Source: Dactylonectria macrodidyma (taxonomy: Eukaryota; Ascomycota; Sordariomycetes; Hypocreales; Nectriaceae). Taken from it: DNA of 64,000 nucleotides. Below are positions 1 through 10,800 of this stretch, piece by piece. The stretch is from NCBI GenBank assembly GCA_020744425.1, contig JAGMUV010000029.1, positions 434,001 to 498,000 on the forward strand. The letters run 5' to 3'. A program made the translations under genes and the position numbers. Numbering within the stretch: position 1 is the stretch's first letter; each line of letters opens with the position of its first letter. The notes beneath the pieces were generated by a model. That model saw only the letters and a program-made list of their open reading frames with translations. It ran no database searches and was not told where the DNA came from.

Positions 1-71
1 GCCAGGAGCTGTACGAGTACCTTAGCCGACCCGTCAAAAAGCATCTCTCCAAGTTTGCCTCCCCAAGGTAA
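1..71 (+). CDS. 3' end of an unidentified gene (partial)
   Basis: An open frame enters from the window edge in the frame starting at base 3 and ends at TAA 69-71. It encodes about 22 residues rich in Lys, Leu and Ser, ending FASPR. The stretch is too short to recognise a family. The bases AAGGTAATG just before the stop could also be a splice donor, in which case the exon ends near 67 and the gene continues. That this is the end of a coding region is inferred only from the open frame. Confidence 0.3.
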   Translation, partial: QELYEYLSRPVKKHLSKFASPR

Positions 72-750
72 TGATATCTTCGCTCGGGGGGCCACGAGTC
101 GGAAATTTTGACCCATCTCAGAGGTCGGATCCCGTGGGTCAATAGAATGAACTGCGAAAGTACGGAGTACAGGTGAAGGATACAGCGGGACACTGAATCC
201 CTATTGTACTGGCCGCCTTGATCATAAGCCCTCCCAGCCACAGCGTTGTCAGCAATTGTCCTCAGCGGCCCACTGTGGCTGGAGCTTTATTGAACGCTGA
301 GATGACCCGCTGAGCCTCACACTACCCGTAGGCATTGTGGGGCAAGCCGCCTGCCATCGGGACGAGGTTGGCAGGCGACTTGCCCCACAATGCCTACGGG
401 TAGACTATTAGCTGCCACTCCATCTTACTTTGATTCCTATGCACACCATGCATCTCCTCCACTCCACCACGACCTTGCCAGAAACAACATGAGCGCCGCA
501 GTCCTTTCTGTCGTCGCCAGCACCCGTCGCATCACGCATCACTAGATCTTGCGTGCTATCAAGGTCCGCTGCCACTCGTAAGTTGCCTGTTCTTTTTGCG
601 CTAGGACCTACGCTTGCAGCGCTTTGATCGATTTTCTTGTTATTGCTCACTTCGCTGCGAGTCCGGCTTAACATATTGGTCTCCCTCTCCATCGACTTTT
701 CGGCGGCTCTTACCACGTGCCACTAGCTCGTCGACGTGCAGCAAGCAGTC
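72..750. other. intergenic, with one fold-back repeat
   Basis: No supportable gene. Apart from the fold-back at 322-403 this looks like ordinary intergenic DNA. The part after 403 is pyrimidine-rich, as expected for the promoter and 5' UTR of the chromodomain gene that follows. Confidence 0.6.
322..403. repeat. fold-back inverted repeat, 35-bp arms
   Basis: The arms 322-356 and 369-403 are reverse complements with one mismatch in 35 and a 12-bp loop. The outer ends read CTACCCGTAGG and CCTACGGGTAG. It could be a small fold-back transposon (MITE) or a hairpin in the upstream region of the chromodomain gene. No target duplication was seen. Confidence 0.7.
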
Positions 751-2157
751 ATGGCCCGCCTCAAGGAGACGACTCTCGCGTCAGCCAAGAAGCAAGTCAC
801 TCCGATGTTCCAGTCAGCGCGTCCCGCGAAACGCTGTAAGAGAAGCCTCTTCGACGACGCTAGTTTCTCTCCCTCCACCACTCAGACCACGCACTTCCGC
901 CGATCCGTCGTCGTTCCTGCCTCTCCCTCGCGTCCGAAGTTCCCTTCACGCCGCGACCTTACCGGCCAAGACAACACGCACCTGAGCGAGGGAGCCCCCA
1001 CTGCGTCGATGGCCCCGATGGCCCCAATGGCCCCAATGGCTCCCATGGACATATCGGCTGTCCCGGCGGGAGAATCAGCGACCGAGGTGCAGACCACAGC
1101 TGCTGCATCCGTCGCTACTACTCCTACGACGGCGAGCACACGGGGCCACTCTCCTATCGGGGGATTTGGCAGACTAATTGGTGTCTTTGGCGGACAAAAG
1201 GAGGAGCCCGTGCCCGAAAACTCCACTCCCGCCGCCAGTCGCAAGAGGTCAATCGAGGAAGTTAAAGGAGAAATCTCCGTCGAGAGCGACGCGGCGACGG
1301 TTGAGGCGGAAAAGGAGGAACATGCCAAAGAGCCCGGGGATGATTCCGTCGCTCAGCTGGAGAACCAGCTCCAGGATTCTGTGAAAGAAACAGATGCCCA
1401 TGAGAGGGCGTTTACAGGTCTTGCTCCCATCGGGTGTCCCGTGTCGCTAGAGGAACCTGTAGACTTCGCAGCAGCAGCTCCTCCCACGGAAACTGGTAAA
1501 GCGACGGCCTCTACTCCCTCTGGTCCCGAACAAAAGGAAGCCGAAGAGGGTGCTACTGCCAAACCAGAACTTCACGCCAACGAAACCAACGAGGCAGGTG
1601 ATTCCGAAATCTTCCAAATCGACAAGATCCTAGAACACCGCCAATCCGCTAAGGACCATACTCTCCTTGAGCTGCGCATCTCCCGGAAGGCAGAGAACCT
1701 CGCCGACGAATTTACCTGGGAACCAGAAGCCAACGTTCAAGAAGACGCCCGCACCATTCTCTTCAACTATTGGCGCACCGTCAAGGGCGGGCGCAAGAGC
1801 GCTGTTGTCGACCCAGACCTGTGGCATGTCCTCCACGTCGAGGGCCACCACCTCGTCCCAAGCAGCGGCAACGTCCTCCTCGATGTCGCCTGGATCGGCT
1901 CCCAGCAGCGCTCGTGGGAGCCCGAGGCCGCCGTTAGTGAGTATGCGCAAGAGCACGTTGATGATTACTGGGAGCGCATTGGCGGACGCGACGAGGCCGT
2001 CGCCGCGGCAGGGGCTGAGCAGGCCACCAAGAGGAAGACTGGGCCTAAGACCGACACCAAGGGAGTCCGAGGATCCACTTCCACCACCAGTGCAAGGAAG
2101 TCGAGAAGAGTGGCGACAACGCCCAATGGGAGGGCCACGCGCGCGACGCGAAGTTGA
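751..2157 (+). CDS. twin-chromodomain nuclear protein
   Basis: A 468-residue single-exon protein starting at the first in-frame ATG, 751. The first 280 residues are low-complexity and charged, with Arg/Lys-rich patches and a perfect MAPMAPM repeat around residues 86-99. Residues about 286-350 resemble a chromodomain: an opening FQIDKILEHR strand, a central FTWEPEAN, and a closing helix ending FNYWRTVKG. A second, similar module at about 357-425 has SWEPEAAV and a final DDYWERIGG. The tail is basic (KRKTGPK, ARKSRR) and may be a nuclear localisation or DNA-contact segment. Chromodomains usually bind methylated histone tails; here that is inferred from the fold pattern, and I cannot confirm a full aromatic cage. 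A chromatin or heterochromatin adaptor is the likely role. It is not recognisable as HP1, because both modules are divergent. Confidence 0.72.
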   Translation: MARLKETTLASAKKQVTPMFQSARPAKRCKRSLFDDASFSPSTTQTTHFRRSVVVPASPSRPKFPSRRDLTGQDNTHLSEGAPTASMAPMAPMAPMAPMDISAVPAGESATEVQTTAAASVATTPTTASTRGHSPIGGFGRLIGVFGGQKEEPVPENSTPAASRKRSIEEVKGEISVESDAATVEAEKEEHAKEPGDDSVAQLENQLQDSVKETDAHERAFTGLAPIGCPVSLEEPVDFAAAAPPTETGKATASTPSGPEQKEAEEGATAKPELHANETNEAGDSEIFQIDKILEHRQSAKDHTLLELRISRKAENLADEFTWEPEANVQEDARTILFNYWRTVKGGRKSAVVDPDLWHVLHVEGHHLVPSSGNVLLDVAWIGSQQRSWEPEAAVSEYAQEHVDDYWERIGGRDEAVAAAGAEQATKRKTGPKTDTKGVRGSTSTTSARKSRRVATTPNGRATRATRS

Positions 2158-3773
2158 ACGACTATTTTTTTCCTACCGCAACTTCTTCGCATTCCTTGTC
2201 CGTTCTTTCCGCTTTCTGGTATCCCTACAATCGCGCGGGAACGCCAAGCTGGATCTTCGCACCTTCGTGCCATGCGAACAAGCAGCGGCAAGCAGGACAG
2301 GCAGTTGGGGTGGGCTTCCGGGCTGACCCACGTGCGGAGGCGAGCTGGTTGCGCGCTTCCCATGCCCAGTAACACCTGGACTCCAAAGTAGGGACTGGTC
2401 CCTAAATCAGGGTCTGCTCTCCGGAGAGGCCAGTCCCTGAAGAGAGAGTATCTCTTCTCTAGGGTTTTGGTCGCTGGGAGTCGCAGGGCTGCCAGAACCA
2501 GCTTCGGACCGCTTGCGGCCGCGCGCGAAGGTGATGGGATCGGTCTCGCCGGGCGTCTTCTAGTCTGCTATCTTGCGCTTTAAGATCCTGTTCCTAAGCC
2601 GGCTAGGGAGGATCGGTTCTCGAACACACGACTATCGGTAGGGAAGGTGTCGTAGAGCGTGCTGAACGTGAGGTCAATTTCGGGTTCAGTTGAATGGTAA
2701 AGGTGGAGAATGCAAGGGAATGGCAGGCAGCGATGAGATGCTATTGAGCTGCGTCCTTCACTCTCCTCGGGAAGCTCCTTATCGTGCCACGCTCCTGCGA
2801 GTTTGGCATTAAAATGCAGATGCAGCTGCCTACCCTATACACACACCCGCGACTTCGCGTTCCCTAGCTGCTTGTCAGTGGTCTTGTCGTCCGCCCGAAT
2901 TTATCGACGTTAAGTGACATACGTATGAGGTCACGTGATACACGATTCGTTGACGGCGCGGATCTCATCACATGATATCAAGGGATCATCATTCGGTCTC
3001 GGGGCTTTGGGTTCACCCTGGCGTGCTAACATGAGAATGACTGATGTCCATATTCAGGGCACAGCTCCAGGCGTTTCCAGACATGGAGAAAAATGATCCG
3101 CATGGAACAAGTTGGTCATTCGTAATTACTGGCCAAGCCGATTTTAGTCAGAGTGGTGTGTGAAAATTCATTTCGTCCCATCTCAAGCTGGCCTTCGGTT
3201 AAGTGGAAGACCACGTCAGGTTTTGGGACTTTTCAAGGTCCGAAATGGATCCTATGTACATGCAACAGCAATTCCGTGCCGATTCTTCACTCTCTCGTCA
3301 ATGGATGTGCAATCCAACTTGGCATTTTGGATATTTGGCGCACATGAAATTTGAGTACATGTTCCAAAATGTTTGATATATGCCTAATCATAGTGATTTT
3401 GATGCTGTTTCTTTGCCCTGCTCAGTGAATTATTCGTCGGTAGGGTAGCTTGGCCAGGGGTTGCAACCTGCCCGTGCCGGAAAAGCTCCCGGGCCGCGAT
3501 ATGCAATTGACGGCAAAGCCTCGGGACCTCCGTGCTTACTGCACTAAAGATGAACCGCAGATGTGGATCAACCAACTTCTTTTGCCCGCGATTCGTCGCT
3601 CCGTGACGCGACGCGAATGACGGCAGGCCGAAACAATGCGGCAGAATTTGGTACGTACCGGTACACTCACTGGCGGACTTGGGCCAATAAGAAGCGTTTA
3701 AAGTGCGGCACCCGTAAGCTTGCGGCACCCCTATCAATTGCCATCAGATAAGGGCGATAGCATTTTAGCTATC
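2158..3773. other. gene-free stretch
   Basis: No gene could be supported. Short overlapping open frames at 3153-3354 lack any recognisable domain. A small imperfect inverted repeat (AGGGACTGG and CCAGTCCCT) lies near 2390-2440. The right end abuts the MITE-like element. Confidence 0.5.
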
Positions 3774-3825
3774 GTGATACTGGTAGGCGCCTCTAATCCG
3801 GCCCTCCCGTGTTGGTCGCTCCGCT

Positions 3826-6800
3826 CAGCGTTCGACATAAGTAAAGTAATTGCAAGTAAGTAACCAAGTAAGTAAGTAATAAGTAAGTAAGTAAGCCCGG
3901 CAGCCAAGTAAGTAAGTAAAGCCTCCAAGAAGCAAGTAAGTAAGTAAGATCCAAGTAAGTGGGGCAAAACCGCAAGCGCCGTGCAACCGGATGTGAAACG
4001 CGGCCCATACGTTGGGGTCATGTATCCGGTTTCACATCCGGCTTGTCGCATCAAGGGCTCCAATCCTAACGACATGAGCTTAAATAGCTATACCTGAACA
4101 CATGGCTATTCAATTTCTTTTATTCCTAAGATATTTCTCATCAATTAACTGGTGCTATCTCTGATCCCTGTAGAGCCAATTGTCTGACAGGATTCCTTCC
4201 CACAGTTGGTCCTTATCGCGCAACAATCTGCTGCAGCAACGCGACAGTGCAGTGACGCAGCTGATATCCCCGAACCTGGATACCGTATTTCGCTCTATTT
4301 TCGAGATGCCTGACAAGAATCCATTGCGGGAACTTCCTCTTCCTCCTCCTTCGAGACGACCCAGTCCGTGGCTGGCAATAGTGCCCTTTCGAACCTTCGG
4401 CGCACGAGAAGCGTAGCAGGCCAACTGGCGACCGTTCGGCCTGAGCATCTCGACGTCGCTCAACCTTCTTCACTCCCTTCGCTATACATAGACGGTCTCC
4501 GATATGTCCTAGAGGACTGGATACACAAAAAGCGAAGGAGAAGCCTTTCGTGGATCCTTCGGTACGGCAAATACGTCATCAGGCTTAGCGACGATGGTAC
4601 AGCAGGTGGCCGATACTGGGTTTGTGGTCTATGTGACGCACGGAACCAGGTTAAGATATTGGAGGCTAAGGCAACTACCTCCCCGATCTACCACTTGAAC
4701 AACGACCATCATATATATAAGGCATCTACTGCACACGACAATGGTCCTGATTCAGAGCCCGAATCGTCGAATAGGACATCTCCGGCTCCGTCATCCTCTG
4801 TATCGGTCCTTGATATGCAAAAGCGGGCCGCCAAAAGGAGGCCGCTGATCGTTGAGAGTAGAGCAGACATCTTCAAGCGACTTCTTCTCGGCTGGATCAC
4901 GGATGCCAATATCCCTCTTCACGGCGTTGAACACAAGCTATTTCGACAGCTTCTTGCCTTCCTAGATGACGAGTTTGTTATCGAAGTTCTGCCGACGTCG
5001 GGAAACACCGTAAGAAGGTGGATCTTACAAGAATTCGAAGAACACACGAGGACGTTAAAGGATGAGATGAATAAAGCCTTATCAAAGGTTCATACCTCCT
5101 TTGACACGTGGACTTCGCCTAATGGTATTGCTATCCTTTCGGTGATAGCGTACTATGTCGACATAGCCGGGACACTACAAGTCCGCCTTATCAGCCTAGA
5201 GAAGCTCTCTGGCAGTCACGGTGGCGAAAATCAGGCCATCTTGATGGCTAAGGTCATCCAGAAATACAGCTTGGAAAAGAAGATCGGGTTCTTCATAGTA
5301 GATAACGCTGACCCATGCGATACATGTGTCCGGGCTTTGCTTAAGATGTTCAATCCCTGGGCAAGTCCTACTGAGCTTGAAAGCTTGGAAGGCGAGCGGC
5401 GAATCCGCTGTGTTGGCCATATCCTCAACCTATCTGCAAAAGCCTTCTTAGAGGGCGATTCTAGTGACATATTCGACAGTCACAATGCGGAGAAAGACCA
5501 GAAGAAAGAACGCGAATTACTCCGTGAATGGAGAAAAAGAGGCCCTATTGGAAAACTCCATAATCTGGTCCACTGGATCAGAAGAAACCCTCAGCGTAGG
5601 GAGCTTTTCCTATCCATCACGAGTGGCAAGATCGACCAATCAATCATGGCCGAATTGGGAGTATGGTTTGTTGACGACACTCTCAAAGGCTTGATGGTCA
5701 AGGCAGATAATGATACGCGATGGAATTCTGTCTATTTGATGGTCTATCGTGCGCTCAGACTTCGGGACATTATCGATGTCTTTTGCAAGCTTAGTCTTCT
5801 TGACCCTAAGGAAGAAAAAAGGGTCTCCGCCGAGGACGTTCTTAGCTGTGAAGACTGGGTAGTACTCGCCGAGATCATCGAAATCCTACAGCCTTACCTC
5901 ACGTATACCAAGCACTTTGAGGGTCGCACTCCTAGATTTGCAGAGGTACTTCCCACCATGTATCTCTTGAAAGACCATCTATCTGAAATACGACAGCGGT
6001 ATTCTTCCAACCTTATCCCTGCGCCGTATCAGGCGCCGAGGATCACTCTCGAAGAGCCAGTACTTAACTGTATCATAGTCGCTACGCCTACTGATAGCAG
6101 AGAGAGAGAGCAACAGGGAGGGCTGCAACAGGACACTGGCGTATCTACCTGGGGCAGATATTCAACCATGGAATCGACTACCAGCGGAGAACCGAGTTCT
6201 CCACTATACCAAGCAGAGATCTCAGTACAATTCGAAGGCAACGACCCAGATCCTGAGCCATTCGAGTTGTCCGACGATGGGCTACATTTCATACAACACT
6301 CGATCAAGTATGCAATGTCAAAGCTCGACAAATACCGCAATTTGATGGAGCGGAGCGTTGTTTACTGGGCAGCTATGATATTACACCCAGGATATGGCAT
6401 TGGGTTCCTGCAGCTTAGGCTACCGAACTAAGTAGACTCGATCCTTCGGGACTTCAGAGGTTACTTTAATAGGCACTATGCTCAAGGTAATCAGGCACCG
6501 GTGTCTCCAGACTCCCCTCCGGCATTTCAGGGATCAAAGTTATTGTTGCGCACTGCAAACTTCCCTAAGAAGGCCAGGAAAGAAGCTCCGGATGAGATCA
6601 ATCTATACCTACAAATGGTTCCAGAGGAAGACTTCAAAGAAGAGCAATTGCTCCAATGGTGGCTTGGCCGCAAGACTCAGTTCCCACGGTTATTCAATAT
6701 GGCGATGGACCTACTTTCTATCTCAGCCATGTCCAGCGAGAATGAACGTGTTTTCAGTGCCGCAAAGCTCACCATATCTTCACAAAGGAACGCCCTGCAC

Positions 6801-7050
6801 TGGGTTACTGTGGAGGCATTGCAATGCCTCAGAAACTGGGCTCGCACTGGTGCGATTTCCTGGGCAAAACCAAGGGGGCATCAGGACACGATACTGCAAG
6901 ATGATTGGCTATTGTATATGGATCCACTTTACTTGCAAGTAAGCAAGTAAAGTAAGTAAGTAGTTCGGGGTAGCAAGTAAGTATGGATATCGTTAGTAAG
7001 TAAGTAAGTAAGCCTGAAAAATTTACTTACTTTACTTATGTAGAACGCTG
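3826..7050 (+). mobile_element. hAT transposon (copy 1), 3225 bp
   Basis: Terminal inverted repeats of 24 bp (3826-3849 and 7027-7050) start CAGCGTTC and match at 23 of 24 positions. They are flanked by an exact 8-bp target duplication GCTCCGCT (3818-3825 and 7051-7058). The 8-bp duplication, the CAG termini and the encoded transposase define the hAT superfamily. The subterminal regions hold many AAGT/GTAA tetranucleotide repeats (about 3840-3960 and 6935-7010), a common transposase-binding arrangement in hAT elements. Insertion is inside the MITE-like element, so the hAT arrived later. Confidence 0.93.
4368..6950 (+). pseudogene. hAT transposase with one in-frame stop
   Basis: One reading frame runs from about 4314 to 6950 and is broken only by TAA at 6429-6431. 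The N-terminal part has a BED-like zinc finger (CGLCDA followed by an HX4H pair). The centre has the usual hAT motifs (FDTWTS, RIRCVGHILNL, DNDTRWNS), and the part after the stop carries the C-terminal dimerisation region (SSENERVFSAAKLT). The function would be cut-and-paste transposition in the nucleus. The stop lies between the insertion domain and the dimerisation region and would remove about 170 residues. It is explained by a single CAA-to-TAA change at CpA, consistent with RIP. No in-frame ATG is present at the expected start: the frame opens after TGA 4311-4313 and the first start-like codon is GTG 4368. The start is therefore lost or lies behind an intron I could not place. Confidence 0.85.
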
Positions 7051-7342
7051 GCTCCGCTCCCACGGGGGGGTCACTGACTAGCAAAAGGTGCCCTTGATTC
7101 GCAAAACCAGATACTTCTGAGTGGCGCCAATTTGATAGAAGTATAAAGTCACTTTTCTTCTCTCTAACCCTAACCCTGCTCTAAAAAAAATCATGGGCCA
7201 TAAGGTACTTAATATTTAGTGGCCGCATTACTTATTTAGAGGTCTTTGTGAGTCAAGGGCACCTTTTGTTAGTCAGTGACCCCCCGTGGGAGCGGAGCGA
7301 CCAACACAGGGTGGCCGGATTAGAGGCACCTACCAGTATCAC

Positions 7343-7887
7343 ATTTAGCTGAAAAAAAGTGTGATATATATTCGCGGTGATATATATCACTTTAGCACTT
7401 TAGCACAGTGTGATATCACTTTAGCGTATCACAACAGGAGACCGGTCCCCTACGGGGTCCGCCAACGCCTTTCGGAACAAACCTGAGAAAGGCACTTGCC
7501 TTGTGAAAGAAAGGGCCTGACACAAGCACTTGTCTTGTGAAGCCTAGCGTGCGCGACGAAGCCCTGCGTAGGTATCGCCTAATGGCCCCTTGGATCATAG
7601 GCAGTTGTAGGCGTCCTTACAGGTGTCTGTTGGAAGGACACTGGCTTCCCCCAGGGACATCCCCATTGAGCCTCTCGACCTGCCTTAAATCTAAGAGAGA
7701 TATGGGTGATCTTCCTACCATGCCTACTGCGGAGTGAGTCCTTCTATGAGTCAAATCAAGACGCAGAAGCTGATGTGCCACGGAGATATATTTGGAGAGC
7801 GAGAAAGCCTAGCCTGGCCTGGCGCCTAGACTATAATTAGTTCTCTCCAACCCGACCTCAACCAGAAGACGCTACTAGCAGCCCATC
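7343..7887. other. gene-free stretch with AT-rich palindrome
   Basis: No gene supported. Near 7370-7435 there are repeated GTGATAT/ATATCAC and CACTTTAGC words forming overlapping palindromes, just outside the MITE-like element. They may be remnants of another insertion. The right part is 3' flank of the NLR gene on the minus strand. Confidence 0.5.
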
Positions 7888-10800
7888 CTAGACACCATCA
7901 GTAGTATCTTCAGGCTCATGTCGCACCAACACGTGAGAATCATCCCGACACTTTGCATCCATCTCGTAGCACTCCATGCAAATGTCGAAGTTTCCACCAT
8001 CGCAAGTTTCGCAACAGTAGTATACGCAGCCAATCGGGATGCACAGCGTACAGACATCACACCAACCCCAGTCCAGCTTGAACATCACCGGACTACTTGC
8101 CACGGCAGTGTCATCGTCGTATATTTGGGTGCCTGCTCGTTCGGCGTGATGGAGCAGAAGCTGGGTGACTCGAGGATTTCCACTCCGCCTCGCCCACCAG
8201 ATCAGAGTCCGACCAAAACGATCTTGAGAATAAATGCCAGTATTATCGGCGGCCAATAACTGCTCTACCGTCTCGGCGTGACCGTTCCTCGATGCGGCGA
8301 ATAAAGGTGTTGCACCGTACCAGTCCTTGGCGTTTGGCGCAAACCGACCACTAGCAAGAAGTGCTTGCACTACTTCATGATGTCCGCTCCTGGCGGCGAG
8401 AAATAATGCTGTACGACCGTTGTTGTCCTCCTTGGTGGTTTTAATATCAGGTAGCCCTAGAAACGTCTTGACCACATCGACGTGTCCATTCAATGATGCA
8501 GCATGAAGTGATGTCCATCCGCCTTTGTCTGTAGCTGCGATGTCGGCTCCCTTCTCAAGAAGCACTTTGACCACATCGACGTGCCCCTTTCGTGATGCTA
8601 AATGGAGTGGCGTCGCTCCATTCTTAGCCGCAGCAGCCATGTCAGCTCCCTTCTCAAGAAGCACCTTGACTATATCGACGTGCCCATTCAATGATGCTTC
8701 AATAAGCGGCGTCCATCCGTCCTCAGTCGCAGCCGCAATGTCAGCTCCCTTCTCGAAAAGCATCTTGACCACATTAACGTGTCCATCTTGTGATGCTGCA
8801 TGAAGCGGCGTCCATCCGTCTTTACTCGCAGCCGTAATATCAGCTCCCTTCTCAAGAAGCACCTTGGCCACATCGACATGCCCATTCAATGATGCTTCAA
8901 TAAGCGGCGTCCATCCGTCCTTGGTCGCAGCCCCAATATCAGCTCCCTTCTCAAAAAGCATCTTAACTATATCGACGTGCCCCTTTTGTGATGCTAAATG
9001 GAGCGGCGTCAGTCCATTCTTAGCCGCAGCAGCGATGTCGACTCCCTTCTCAAGAAGCACCTTGACCACATCGACGTGCCCCTTTTGTGATGCTAAATGG
9101 AGCGGCGTCGCTCCATTCTTAGCCGCAGCAGCCATGTCAGCTCCCTTCTCAAGAAGCACCTTGACTACATCGACGTGCCCATTTAATGATGCTTCAATAA
9201 GCGGCGTCCATCCGTCATTAGTCGCAGCCGCAATGTCAGCTCCCTTCTCGAGAAGCACCTTGACCATGTCGATGTGTCCATTCCGTGATGCTGCATGAAG
9301 CGGCGTCCATCCGTCCTTGGTCGCAGCCGTAATATCAGCTCCCTTCTCGAGAAGCACCTTGACTATATCGACGTGCTCATTCAATAATGCTTCAACAAGC
9401 GGCGTCCATCCGTCCTTATTCGCAGCCGCAATGTCAGCTCCTTTCTCGAGAAGCAACTTGACCACATCGACATGTCCATTTTGTGATGCTATATGGAGTG
9501 GCGTCCATCCGCCTTTAGTCGCGGCCGCAATGTCAGCTCCCTTCTCGAGAAGCACCTTGACCACATCGACATGCCCATTCAATGATGCTTCAATAAGCGG
9601 CGTCCATCCATTCTTAGCCGCAGCAGCCATGTCAGCTCCCTTCTCAAGAAGCACCTTGATTATATCGACGTGCCCATCTTGTGATGCTGCATGAAGCGGC
9701 GTCCATCCGTCCTTGGCTGCAGCCATAATGTCGGCTCCCTTCTCGAGAAGTATCTTGACTATATTGACATGCCCCTTTTGTGATGCTGAATAGAGCGGCG
9801 TCGCTCCGTCTTTATTCGCAGCCGCAATGTCAGCTCCTTTCTCGAGAAGCAACTTGACCACATCGACATGTCCATTTTGTGATGCTATATGGAGTGGCGT
9901 CCATCCGCCTTTAGTCGCGGCCGCAATGTCAGCTCCCTTCTCGAGAAGCACCTTGACCACATCGACATGCCCATTCAATGATGCTTCAATAAGCGGCGTC
10001 CATCCATCATTAGTCACAGCCGCAATGTCAGCTCCTTTCTCGAGAAGCACCTTGACCACATCAACGTGCCCATCTTGTGATGCTGCATGAAGCGGCGTCC
10101 ATCCGTCTTTACTCGCAGCCGCAATGTCAGCTCCCTTCTCGAGAAGCACCTGTACTACATCGACATGCCCATTCAATGATGCTTCAATAAGCGGCGTCCA
10201 ACCATCATTAGTCGCAGCCATAATGTCGGCTCCCTTCTCGAGAAGCACTTTCACCACATCAACGTGTCCATTATGTGATGCCTTAATAAGCGGCGTCAAT
10301 CCGTGCTTAGACGCAGCAGCGACATCAGCTCCCTTCTCAAGAAGCACCTTGACCACATCAACGTGTCCATTTTGTGATGCTGCATGAAGCGGCGTCCATT
10401 CGTCTTTACTCGCAGCCGCAATGTCAGCTCCCTTCTCGAGAAGCACCTTGACCATATCGATGTGTCCATTCCGTGATGCTGCATGAAGCGGCGTCCATCC
10501 GTCCTTGGTCGCAGCCGTAATATCAGCTCCCTTCTCGAGAAGGACCTTAACCACATCGACGTGCCCATTCAATGATGCTTCAATAAGCGGCGTCCATCCG
10601 TCCTTGGTCGCAGCCGCTACGTTAGCTCCCCTCTCGAGAAATATCTTAACTACATCGACATGCCCCTTTTTTGATGCTAAATAGAGTGGCGTTACTCCGT
10701 CCTTAGTTGTAGCGGCGATATCGGCTCCCTTTTCAAGAAGCACCTTGACTATGTCGATGTATCCATTTTGTGATGCTGAATGAAGCGGCGTCGCTCCGTC

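Larger units (their letters stand above)
3774..7342. mobile_element. MITE-like element, split by a nested hAT
   Basis: Terminal inverted repeats of about 93 bp begin GTGATACTGGTAGG at 3774 and end as the reverse complement at 7342. The left arm is 3774-3825 continued at 7059-7100; the right arm is 7250-7342. They differ by a few substitutions and a one-base G-run difference. Without the nested hAT and one copy of its target duplication, the element is about 336 bp with no coding capacity, so it is non-autonomous. Its own target duplication is uncertain: a short TTTAGCT lies near both ends but is offset by three bases on the left. The interior contains two CCCTAA units near 7166. Confidence 0.8.

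Noticed and set aside
3153..3354. Two overlapping 64-codon frames
   Set aside because: No motif, and both frames are equally open over the same DNA, as expected by chance.
7160..7182. CTAACCCTAACCC as a telomere end
   Set aside because: Only two CCCTAA units, located inside the MITE-like element; too few for a telomere or a reliable internal telomeric tract.
8525..10568. Many open frames on the plus strand across the ankyrin array with a repeated MSAPFSRSTLTTSTCPF peptide
   Set aside because: They are the antisense reading of the 99-bp ankyrin units on the minus strand; their regular repetition follows from the array.
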